A stretch of 7,612 bases of DNA from JBGPYM01 sp041493205 (GTDB lineage: Bacteria > Bacteroidota > Ignavibacteria > UBA10030 > UBA6906), in contig JBGPYM010000152.1 in assembly GCA_041493205.1 (NCBI GenBank), positions 1 to 7,612 of the forward strand, in the 5' to 3' direction. A model generated the notes under the pieces. The model had not been told where the DNA came from. It saw nothing but the letters and a program-made list of their open reading frames with translations, and ran no database searches. Shown here one piece after another: positions 1 to 5,952 of this stretch (positions within the stretch are counted from its first letter, which is position 1; every line of letters begins with the position of its first letter). Position numbers and translations under genes: made by a program.

Positions 1-158
1 CCGAGATCGACGAACTTCGCTTCGATCATCCCTTCGTACCCGTGCTGGATGCCCACCGCCTCGCATCCGTTGTAGAGCGCACTCCGCACCACCGCACGCA
101 CGCAGGCATTCATCCCGGGTGCATCACCGCCGCTTGTGAAGACTCCGATCCGCTTCAT
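1..158 (-). CDS. pfkA: 6-phosphofructokinase, N-terminal part (cut by window edge)
   Basis: Phosphorylates fructose 6-phosphate to fructose 1,6-bisphosphate in glycolysis, in the cytoplasm. Only the first 52 codons are present. They start MKRIGVFTSGGDAPGMNA, the phosphate-donor-binding glycine loop at the very N-terminus of the PFK family. Gly11, Arg21, Arg25 and Tyr41 fall at the positions of the same residues in E. coli PfkA, where Gly11 and Tyr41 line the ATP site and Arg21 and Arg25 belong to the allosteric effector site. The residues that separate ATP-dependent from pyrophosphate-dependent enzymes lie beyond the window, so the donor is open. The ATG at 158 is chosen because the conserved loop begins at once and a strong ribosome binding site lies directly upstream. 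It follows surE by 8 bases and is probably cotranscribed with it. The family call is very secure; ATP use is inferred. Confidence 0.95.
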   Translation of the reverse strand, partial: MKRIGVFTSGGDAPGMNACVRAVVRSALYNGCEAVGIQHGYEGMIEAKFVDL

Positions 159-169
159 TTACCTCCTTA
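159..169 (-). promoter_or_regulatory. Strong Shine-Dalgarno of pfkA fused to the surE stop codon
   Basis: Read on the minus strand this is TAAGGAGGTAA followed by the pfkA ATG. TAAGGAGGT is a nine-base match to the usual anti-Shine-Dalgarno end of 16S rRNA, and its first three bases are also the stop codon of surE. The spacer from GGAGG to the ATG is only 3 bases, shorter than usual. A ribosome ending surE would sit on the pfkA binding site, which suggests translational coupling; that part is inference. Confidence 0.8.
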
Positions 170-931
170 CAACGAAATGTTCCATTTCTTGAGTTCGTCG
201 ATCATCTTCCCGTCTGTCAGCTCGTAGTGGATCGGGGTGATGGAAACGTAATTTTCCCGGATGGCGATCTGATCCGTGAACGGGTCGGTGTCCGTGACTA
301 CCATCTTCCCCGTGAGCCAGAAGTATTCCCGGTTTGCCGGATCGCGCCGGACATCAAACGTATCCTCCCAGCTCGATTCCCCCTGCCGCGTGATCCGCAC
401 GCCGGCAATCTTTTCCTCCGGGACCGCAGGGACATTCACGTTCAGCAGCGTCCCTGCCGGCAGTCCGTGTTTCGCAATCAGCAGCGCCAGGCGCGCTGAA
501 AATTTTGCCGCATAGGAAAAGTCGGCGTCATCGTGGGTTGTGAGCGAAACGGCCATCGACGGAATCCCCAGCACGGTCCCTTCGGTTGCCGCCGAGACCG
601 TCCCGGAGTAGAGGATGTTGACCGCAGTATTCGAACCCTGATTGATGCCGGAAATAATCAGATCGGGTTTTTCCTTCAGGAGAAACCGCACGCCCAGTTT
701 CACCGCGTCGGCCGGCGTCCCGTCCACTGCGTACCCGAAGAATTCCCCGTTTTTCTGGTACGGTATCGCCCGTAGCGGATAGTTCATTGTGATCGCGTGC
801 CCGACCGCGCTCTGCTGCTTGTCGGGCGCAACAACCGTCACACGCGCAATCTTTCTGATCTCCTGCACCAGCGCATTGATGCCGGGCGCAGCGATGCCAT
901 CGTCATTGCTTATGAGGACCAGGGGAGGCAT
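167..931 (-). CDS. surE: 5'/3'-nucleotidase SurE
   Basis: Cytoplasmic, metal-dependent phosphatase that removes phosphate from nucleoside monophosphates; in other bacteria it is linked to stationary-phase survival. The 254-residue protein has the usual family length. The metal-site residues are visible: Asp10 and Asp11 in the N-terminal ISNDDG motif, Ser41 in DKQQSAVGHAIT, and Asn97 in SGINQGSN. The VDGTPADAVKLG segment (about 69-80) and the YSGTVSAATEG segment (about 107-117) are also typical. The ATG at 931 puts ISNDDG at residues 7-12, as in most homologues. It starts 6 bases after the panB stop with only a weak GAG upstream, so it may rely on ribosomes arriving from panB. It shows no frameshift and no missing catalytic residue. 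Which nucleotide it prefers cannot be read from the sequence. Confidence 0.97.
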   Translation of the reverse strand: MPPLVLISNDDGIAAPGINALVQEIRKIARVTVVAPDKQQSAVGHAITMNYPLRAIPYQKNGEFFGYAVDGTPADAVKLGVRFLLKEKPDLIISGINQGSNTAVNILYSGTVSAATEGTVLGIPSMAVSLTTHDDADFSYAAKFSARLALLIAKHGLPAGTLLNVNVPAVPEEKIAGVRITRQGESSWEDTFDVRRDPANREYFWLTGKMVVTDTDPFTDQIAIRENYVSITPIHYELTDGKMIDELKKWNISL

Positions 932-937
932 GGGATC

Positions 938-1759
938 TCAGTAACTTTCTTTTGCGGTGGGGAATTTCTTCCCTTTGACGTCGCCGATATACTGTGTGAA
1001 TGCGCTGCGCATATCCGTGGCGAGGCGCGCATACCGGCGAAGGAACCGCGGATTGAACTCTTCCGTCAGCCCGAGCATGTCGTACACCACCAGCACCTGT
1101 CCGTCGCAATGCGGGCCCGCCCCGATGCCGATCGTCGGAACGGAGATCGATGCGCTGACTTTTTTCGCGAGCTGCGCCGGGATTTTTTCGAGGACGATGG
1201 CAAAGACGCCCGCGTCCGCCAGAACTTTCGCATCGTGCACGAGTTCCGAGGCTTCCTTCCGGTCCTGCGCCCGGACTTCGTAGGTCCCGAACTTGTTGAT
1301 CGCCTGCGGGGTCAGCCCGAGGTGCCCCATCACCGGGATGCCGATGCGTACGAGGTGACGGACAATCTCCGCAATGTAGGCGCCCCCCTCCAGCTTCACC
1401 GCGCCGACGCCAACTTCCTTCATGACGCGCCCGCAGGTGCGGACGGCATCGTCCACGCTCGTCTGATACGACATGAAGGGCATGTCCACCACGATGAGGG
1501 CGTTCTTCACAGCCCGCTTGACCGCCTTCGCATGATAGATCATGTCATCGACGGTCACCGGGAGTGTTGTTTCGTGTCCCTGGACGACGTTTCCGAGTGA
1601 GTCACCCACGAGAATGATGTCGATTCCCACCTCATCGAGATATTTCGCCACCAGGAAATCGTAGGCGGTGAGCATCGCGATCTTTTCCCCCGCCTTCTTC
1701 ATCGTCATCACAGTGCGGGTGGTGACGACGCGGGGATGAGGCTTCGGCGTTGTGGTCAT
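938..1759 (-). CDS. panB: 3-methyl-2-oxobutanoate hydroxymethyltransferase (ketopantoate synthase)
   Basis: First committed enzyme of pantothenate synthesis: it transfers a hydroxymethyl group from 5,10-methylenetetrahydrofolate to 2-oxoisovalerate, giving ketopantoate. It is cytoplasmic and usually decameric. The 273-residue TIM-barrel protein has the family signatures in order: MLTAYD (29-34), VGDSLGNVVQGHETTLPVT (51-69), DMPFMSY (92-98), KLEGG (122-126), GHLGLTPQ (145-152), and GIGAGPHCDGQVLVVYDMLG in the C-terminal half. The Mg-site residues correspond to Asp53, Asp92 and Glu124, and the likely catalytic Glu191 is in VLEKIPA. The ATG at 1759 lies 6 bases after the stop of the LipM-like gene and has no clear Shine-Dalgarno. 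No panC, panD or panE is present in the window, so the pathway genes are not grouped here. Pantothenate feeds CoA and the ACP phosphopantetheine arm, which fits the acyl-ACP enzymes upstream. Confidence 0.98.
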   Translation of the reverse strand: MTTTPKPHPRVVTTRTVMTMKKAGEKIAMLTAYDFLVAKYLDEVGIDIILVGDSLGNVVQGHETTLPVTVDDMIYHAKAVKRAVKNALIVVDMPFMSYQTSVDDAVRTCGRVMKEVGVGAVKLEGGAYIAEIVRHLVRIGIPVMGHLGLTPQAINKFGTYEVRAQDRKEASELVHDAKVLADAGVFAIVLEKIPAQLAKKVSASISVPTIGIGAGPHCDGQVLVVYDMLGLTEEFNPRFLRRYARLATDMRSAFTQYIGDVKGKKFPTAKESY

Positions 1760-1765
1760 GGCATG

Positions 1766-2548
1766 TCAGGCAGATTGTGTGTGAAGCCCCTCAATCGTCA
1801 CCGGGGAGAATGCAATGCCCCAGGCGTCTTCGACTCCGCGGCGGATGCAGTCCACCAGCCGCGGCATATCTACTTCCCGTCCCGTCACTGCGGCAAGGTC
1901 CGTCGTCTTCTCATGCAACGATCGACGGATGCTTTCGAGCACTTCCGTGTCAGTGATATTCAGGTACTCCGCAAGTCGCTCGTGCGCGGGACCGCAGAGG
2001 AGCGAACCGTGCTGGAGGACGACATCGCCCGATTCTCCGGTGAAGCGACGCTGGGCGCTCCCCACGAGTTTTTTCCCTTCCCATTCGATCTCATACCGTG
2101 CCGAGCTGCTGAAGCAGGGGATGGAGGAGGGGCTGCGGTATTCTTCGGCGAAGTCCGGCTGGGATTTCTGAAGAGAGGCATCGACACCGTAGAGCGCCAG
2201 GCCCCGGACCAGTGCCGTGCTGATTTCATTGTACACCCGGAGGATCCCCTTCCGTCGGGAGGGCATCGTCACGCTGTAGGTGAGTTCCTCGGCGTGCAGG
2301 ATCGCCCTGCCGCCGGTGGGCCGCCGGACGACGTCGATCCCGTCGGCAGCGCAGCGTGCGCGGTCGATCGTCCCCGCGTCCTGGTTATAGCCGAGGGAGA
2401 TCGCCCACGGGTTCCAGCGGTAGAGCCGGAGCGTCGGTCGTCCCGTCCCCGCGGCAAGGCTCCGGGCAAGCGACTCGTCGAACGACATATTTGCGGCGCC
2501 ATCGCCCTCGCCCGTGTCGATGCATTGCCACTGTCCGTCGCTGATCAC
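1766..2548 (-). CDS. LipM-like octanoyltransferase / lipoate-protein ligase A family protein
   Basis: Member of the BPL/LplA/LipB fold, which moves octanoyl or lipoyl groups onto lipoyl-domain lysines such as those of GcvH or the E2 proteins. The 260-residue chain carries RRPTGGRAILH (75-85) followed by ELTYSV, and later GKKLVGSAQRR (about 158-168) and LQHGS. Cys145 in the PCFSSSARYEI segment lines up, from memory, with the catalytic cysteine of LipM/LipL-type enzymes. There is no C-terminal accessory domain of the kind found in full-length LplA. This favours octanoyl-ACP:protein transferase (LipM) over an ATP-dependent ligase. The GTG at 2548 is preferred as start: GGAGGTGA lies just upstream and the lpxA stop is one base away. 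An ATG at 2563 (5 residues longer) and one at 2614 would both overlap lpxA. The family is secure; the exact reaction is less so. Confidence 0.88.
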   Translation of the reverse strand: MISDGQWQCIDTGEGDGAANMSFDESLARSLAAGTGRPTLRLYRWNPWAISLGYNQDAGTIDRARCAADGIDVVRRPTGGRAILHAEELTYSVTMPSRRKGILRVYNEISTALVRGLALYGVDASLQKSQPDFAEEYRSPSSIPCFSSSARYEIEWEGKKLVGSAQRRFTGESGDVVLQHGSLLCGPAHERLAEYLNITDTEVLESIRRSLHEKTTDLAAVTGREVDMPRLVDCIRRGVEDAWGIAFSPVTIEGLHTQSA

Positions 2549-2557
2549 GTCACCTCC
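2549..2557 (-). promoter_or_regulatory. Strong Shine-Dalgarno of the LipM-like gene fused to the lpxA stop codon
   Basis: On the minus strand the bases are GGAGGTGAC followed by GTG. GGAGGTGA is an eight-base match to the anti-Shine-Dalgarno end of 16S rRNA, and its last three bases are the lpxA stop codon TGA. The spacer from GGAGG to the GTG is 4 bases. This site decides the start codon of the downstream gene, because neither upstream in-frame ATG has a comparable site. Tight stop-start coupling with lpxA is inferred. Confidence 0.7.
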
Positions 2558-3350
2558 CGACATGCGGGCCGGGGAGGATTCCCCTTCCGCTCCGCGCGAT
2601 GAACTCGACGACATTCTGCACTTCCTTCACGCCGATCAGCGTTGGGTCTTCCCGGATGCGCGCCACGGCCTGGGAGACATTGAGCTTCGAGCGGTATATC
2701 AGCGTGTAGGCGCGGTCCAGGGCATCGATCGATCCCGAGGAGAACCCGCGGCGGCGCAGGCCGATCGAGTTGAGGCCTTCAAACACGAGCGGTTCATTCC
2801 CGGCGAGGATATAGGGTGGAACGTCCTTCGGGACCCGCAGGCCTCCCCCGATCATGGCATGCTGACCGATATGGACAAACTGGTGCACGGGAGTAATGCC
2901 GCCGATGATGACCCAGTCCTCCACTTCGATGTGACCCGCGAGCATCGCGGCATTGGCCAGGATGACATGGCTGCCGATGATACAGTCGTGGGCGATGTGG
3001 GTGTACGCCATGAAGAAATTATCATCGCCAATCCGGGTGCGTCCCTCGTCCCCGGTGCCGCGATGAAGGACGGCATACTCCCTGACCGTGTTCCGGTCGC
3101 CCAGCTCGCAGGTGGTCGGCTCGTTCGCATATTTCAGGTCCTGCGGCGCATGGCCGATGACCGCGCCGTGGTGGATATGGCAGTCCTTGCCGATGCGTGC
3201 GCCGGTGGCGATCAGTGCATTCGACGCGACGGTCGTCCCGTCCCCGATCACCGCGCCGTCCTCGACGATGGAAAAGGGACCGATGGAAACATTCGTGCCG
3301 AGGTGAGCCTTCGCGCTCACCACGGCACGCGGGTCAATAGTCACGCTCAT
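2550..3350 (-). CDS. lpxA: UDP-N-acetylglucosamine O-acyltransferase (LpxA)
   Basis: Catalyses the first step of lipid A synthesis: transfer of a 3-hydroxyacyl chain from ACP to UDP-GlcNAc, in the cytoplasm. The 266-residue protein consists of hexapeptide repeats forming a left-handed beta helix (about 1-190) and a helical C-terminal domain. Visible landmarks are APQDLKY (68-74), which contacts the UDP-sugar and acyl chain; the catalytic His121 in HIAHDC; His140 in LAGH; His156 in VHQF; and DVPPY (176-180). The C-terminal part has LRRRGFS and YRSK, as in typical LpxA. Gly169 takes the place of the acyl-ruler residue Gly173 of E. coli, so a long hydroxyacyl chain may fit. The ATG at 3350 is 9 bases after the lpxC-fabZ stop, without an obvious Shine-Dalgarno. 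The gene is intact; only acyl length is uncertain. Confidence 0.98.
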   Translation of the reverse strand: MSVTIDPRAVVSAKAHLGTNVSIGPFSIVEDGAVIGDGTTVASNALIATGARIGKDCHIHHGAVIGHAPQDLKYANEPTTCELGDRNTVREYAVLHRGTGDEGRTRIGDDNFFMAYTHIAHDCIIGSHVILANAAMLAGHIEVEDWVIIGGITPVHQFVHIGQHAMIGGGLRVPKDVPPYILAGNEPLVFEGLNSIGLRRRGFSSGSIDALDRAYTLIYRSKLNVSQAVARIREDPTLIGVKEVQNVVEFIARSGRGILPGPHVGR

Positions 3351-3359
3351 GTGTTTCTG

Positions 3360-4832
3360 TCAGTTCATAGTGGGGGTGGAACGGGACTTCGGGTTTTGAG
3401 CGGAACCGTTGCCTCCGTCTGTCCATTCGGCTGCGCCCGTGCGGGGGACGATGGACGCCATCATCTCGGCCTCGGCGACCAGGTTTCCGTCGACGTAGGC
3501 GAGACCCTTCATCATGCAGATCTTGCTCTTGCGGCTGACCATCGTCAGCTCGAAGACAAGCTGATCGCCGGGGAGCACGGGCTTGCGGAATTTTGCGTTG
3601 TTGATTGCCATAAAGTAGACAAGCTGGTCGCCCGGATTTTCAATCCCGTTCAGAAGGAGGATGCCGCCTGTCTGGGCCATCCCTTCGAGAATCAGCACGC
3701 CCGGCATGACCGGCTGTCCGGGAAAATGCCCTTCGAAGAACGGCTCATTCGCCGTGACGTTTTTCACGCCCACGGTTTTCTCATCCAGCTTGAATTCGAT
3801 GATCTTGTCGATGAGCAGGAACGGATACCGGTGCGGGAGGATCTTCTTGATCGCGTTGATGTCGAAGACCACCCCCTCCTTCCGTTCGTGCTGGTATTTT
3901 CGGATGAGCTTCTTCTGCTGATAGAGCTTCCGTACCATCCGGGCAAATTCGATGTTGCTGGCGTGCCCCGGCCGGGCGGCAAGAATCTGCGCCTTGAGCG
4001 GCACGCCGATCAGCGCAAGATCCCCCATGACGTCGAGCAACTTGTGGCGCGCCGGTTCGTTGGGGAAGTGGAGCGGACGGTTGTTCAGGACGCCGCTCCC
4101 ACCGAGGATGACCGCGTCCTTGATCCCGAGTTTACCGGAAATGCGCTTGATCTCCGCGTCATCCAGCTCGCGGTCCACGATCACGATGGCATTGTCCAGG
4201 TTGCCCCCCCGGATCAGGCCCGCCTGATGGAGGACTTCCACCTCATGGAGGAAACAGAACGTCCGGCAGGGAGCGAATTCACTCACGAACTCCTTTTCCA
4301 GGTTGAAGAGCCCCGTATGCTGGCTCCCGAGCGCCGGGTTGTTGTAATCCACCATCACCGTGATGCGGTAGTCGTCGGTCGGCAGCGCGACGATGTCGAC
4401 CTTTTTCTCTTCGTTGTGATAGTGGACGGTCTGGTCGATGATCAGATAGTCCTTCGGCGCGTTCTGTTTTTCAAATCCGGCCTTCAAAAGCACGTCCACA
4501 TACGGCTTGGCGCTGCCGTCGCCGACCGGAGGTTCATTCGCGTCGAGCTCAATCAGCACGTTGTCGATCTGGAGCCCGACGAGCGCCGCCATGACATGCT
4601 CCACCGTGTGCACGCGGGCCGCGCCCACTTCGATGGTGGTCCCGCGGGAGATGTCAACGACGTGGTCAACATCGGCCGGGACTTCCGGCGATCCTCCGAG
4701 GTCGATCCGGCGGAACCGGACGCCGTAATCTTCCGGCGCGGGTTTGAACGTCATCGTCGAAACGTTCCCGGTGTGCAGGCCGATCCCGCTCATCGACACC
4801 GGGTGTTTGATCGTGCGTTGTTGTACCAGCAT
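3360..4832 (-). CDS. lpxC-fabZ: Bifunctional LpxC-FabZ: UDP-3-O-acyl-GlcNAc deacetylase / 3-hydroxyacyl-ACP dehydratase
   Basis: One 490-residue chain with two enzymes. Residues 1 to about 312 are LpxC, the zinc deacetylase that makes the committed step of lipid A. VHTVEH (74-79) gives Glu78 and zinc ligand His79, RHKLLD (262-267) gives ligands His263 and Asp267, and GHASN gives the general-acid His290. Residues about 321-465 are FabZ, which dehydrates 3-hydroxyacyl-ACP in fatty acid elongation. HRYPFLLID (334-342) begins the hot-dog domain, and the catalytic pair is His369 in EGHFPG and Glu383 in LEGMAQ. A polar tail of about 25 residues ends the protein. Both active sites look complete. The ATG at 4832 is preceded by GGAG at 5 bases, and LpxC homology begins directly; an in-frame extension to 5075 is antisense-free but lies inside lpxD and has no LpxC homology. 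The fusion is known in Bacteroidetes and Chlorobi. Confidence 0.97.
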   Translation of the reverse strand: MLVQQRTIKHPVSMSGIGLHTGNVSTMTFKPAPEDYGVRFRRIDLGGSPEVPADVDHVVDISRGTTIEVGAARVHTVEHVMAALVGLQIDNVLIELDANEPPVGDGSAKPYVDVLLKAGFEKQNAPKDYLIIDQTVHYHNEEKKVDIVALPTDDYRITVMVDYNNPALGSQHTGLFNLEKEFVSEFAPCRTFCFLHEVEVLHQAGLIRGGNLDNAIVIVDRELDDAEIKRISGKLGIKDAVILGGSGVLNNRPLHFPNEPARHKLLDVMGDLALIGVPLKAQILAARPGHASNIEFARMVRKLYQQKKLIRKYQHERKEGVVFDINAIKKILPHRYPFLLIDKIIEFKLDEKTVGVKNVTANEPFFEGHFPGQPVMPGVLILEGMAQTGGILLLNGIENPGDQLVYFMAINNAKFRKPVLPGDQLVFELTMVSRKSKICMMKGLAYVDGNLVAEAEMMASIVPRTGAAEWTDGGNGSAQNPKSRSTPTMN

Positions 4833-4838
4833 AGGGGC

Positions 4839-4876
4839 TCCGGAAAAAAGTCGTGGACCGGTTACGAACGACCGGT
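4839..4876 (-). other. Possible weak hairpins plus T-tract at the lpxD / lpxC-fabZ junction
   Basis: Two inverted repeats overlap here. ACCGGT occurs at 4871-4876 and again at 4857-4862 (self-complementary, 8-base loop). GTCGT (4868-4872) can instead pair with ACGAC (4850-4854), which directly precedes six T on the minus strand (4844-4849). The second pairing resembles a weak terminator with a 13-base loop. Stems are only 5-6 base pairs, so this may be chance. It includes the lpxD stop codon and ends at the lpxC Shine-Dalgarno. Confidence 0.25.
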
Positions 4877-5941
4877 GACGGATTTCAAACGTTCCAGCTC
4901 TTTCTTCAGCGCAACAATTTCGTTTTTGAGTTCCCGAATCGTGGCGAGGGCATCCGGGATTTGCGACCAACCGCCCATGATTTTGGACGCTTCGCGGAAC
5001 GGAACCGCGGGGGTGCCCATGTAGGTGCCGCCCGGCTTGCGGGTGGAGCGGTGCACGCCCGACTGTGCGCCCCATTTATTGTCGTCGGCGATTTCCAGAT
5101 GGCCCGCAAATCCCGCCTGTCCGCCGATCATGTTCCGCTTGCCGATTTTCGTGCTCCCGGAAATCCCCGCCTGAGCGGCGATGACGGTATCCGCGCCGAT
5201 CACGACGTTATGCGCTACCTGGATCAGGTTGTCGAGCTTGGCGCCCCGTTCGATGCGGGTTTCTCCGAGAGTCGCCCGGTCGACCGTGCAGTTCGCGCCG
5301 ATCTCGACGTCATCGCCGATGACCACGATGCCGAGCTGCGGGATCTTCTCGTAGTGACCGTCCGGTGCGGGCGCGAATCCGAATCCGTCGCTGCCGATGA
5401 CGGTACCGGAATGGATGATGACGCGCGCACCGACCGCACATCCCTCGCGGATCAGGACACCCGGGTAGAGAAGAGTTTTTGACCCGATGCTCACGTCCCG
5501 GCCAAGGACTGTGCCGGCCATGATCCTGGCGCCATCGGCAATGCGGCACCGTTCGCCGACGACGGCCAGCGGGCCGATCCTGACGTCCGTTCCGCAACGG
5601 GCGGAGGGATCAACGACGGCCGTGGAATGGATGCCGGGGGGAAGCGGTTCTTCCGGCGGATTGAACAGCAGAAGAACCTTGAGAAACGAAGCGTAGGGAT
5701 CATCCACGCGCAGGTAGACCGGGCGTGCGGCATCGGGCCGGGGAGGGGGCGTCGTGCCGCCGCGGACAATTACGGCGGAAGCGCGCGTGGTCTCCAGGTG
5801 GCGCAGGTACTTCGGATTAGCGAGGAAGCTGATGTCCCCTTCGCCCGCCTCTTCAATCTTGGCCACGCGCCTGATGGCAACGGCGGCATCACCGTCCACC
5901 TCCGCACGAATCGCGGCAGCGATATCACGGACGGTCATCAT
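4862..5941 (-). CDS. lpxD: UDP-3-O-(3-hydroxyacyl)glucosamine N-acyltransferase (LpxD)
   Basis: Third lipid A enzyme: adds a second 3-hydroxyacyl chain from ACP to the free amine made by LpxC. The 359-residue protein has the three expected parts. An N-terminal uridine-binding domain (about 1-95) includes DISFLANPKY; hexapeptide repeats form the beta helix (about 105-310); a charged helical tail (about 325-355) is suited to trimer coiled-coil packing. The catalytic base is His244 in NLIQVAHNVVIG, equivalent to His239 of E. coli LpxD. IGSDGFGFAP and the GTPAVPFRE segment near the end of the helix are also typical. The start is uncertain. A GTG at 5956 would overlap the upstream stop as GTGA; tandem ATGs at 5941 and 5938 fit homologue N-termini better. 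I use 5941, though it has no close Shine-Dalgarno. The downstream lpxC-fabZ begins 29 bases on. Confidence 0.97.
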   Translation of the reverse strand: MMTVRDIAAAIRAEVDGDAAVAIRRVAKIEEAGEGDISFLANPKYLRHLETTRASAVIVRGGTTPPPRPDAARPVYLRVDDPYASFLKVLLLFNPPEEPLPPGIHSTAVVDPSARCGTDVRIGPLAVVGERCRIADGARIMAGTVLGRDVSIGSKTLLYPGVLIREGCAVGARVIIHSGTVIGSDGFGFAPAPDGHYEKIPQLGIVVIGDDVEIGANCTVDRATLGETRIERGAKLDNLIQVAHNVVIGADTVIAAQAGISGSTKIGKRNMIGGQAGFAGHLEIADDNKWGAQSGVHRSTRKPGGTYMGTPAVPFREASKIMGGWSQIPDALATIRELKNEIVALKKELERLKSVTGRS

Positions 5942-5952
5942 AGGCGGTACGG

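Noticed and set aside
797..1600. A 267-codon open frame on the plus strand
   Set aside because: Antisense to panB and the start of surE; no recognisable domain, His/Arg/Asp-rich composition typical of a shadow frame.
1736..2602. A 288-codon open frame on the plus strand
   Set aside because: Antisense to the LipM-like gene, which has clear family motifs; no ribosome site or domain supports it.
2549..2614. Longer LipM-like start at 2614 (MSSSSS...) or 2563
   Set aside because: Both overlap the end of lpxA, the added residues are low-complexity or lack family similarity, and the strong GGAGGTGA site serves the GTG at 2548. The 2563 ATG is still possible.
2514..5024. An 836-codon open frame on the plus strand
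   Set aside because: It lies antisense to lpxA, lpxC-fabZ and part of the neighbours, all with complete catalytic motifs. Its product is a D/H/R/V-rich chain without any domain I recognise, as expected for the mirror of GC-rich codons with few stops. Its length is surprising but not evidence of coding.
4833..5075. In-frame N-terminal extension of LpxC-FabZ by 81 residues
   Set aside because: The extension overlaps the lpxD coding region, has Arg/Gly/His-rich shadow-like composition, and LpxC homology and a GGAG site both point to the ATG at 4832.
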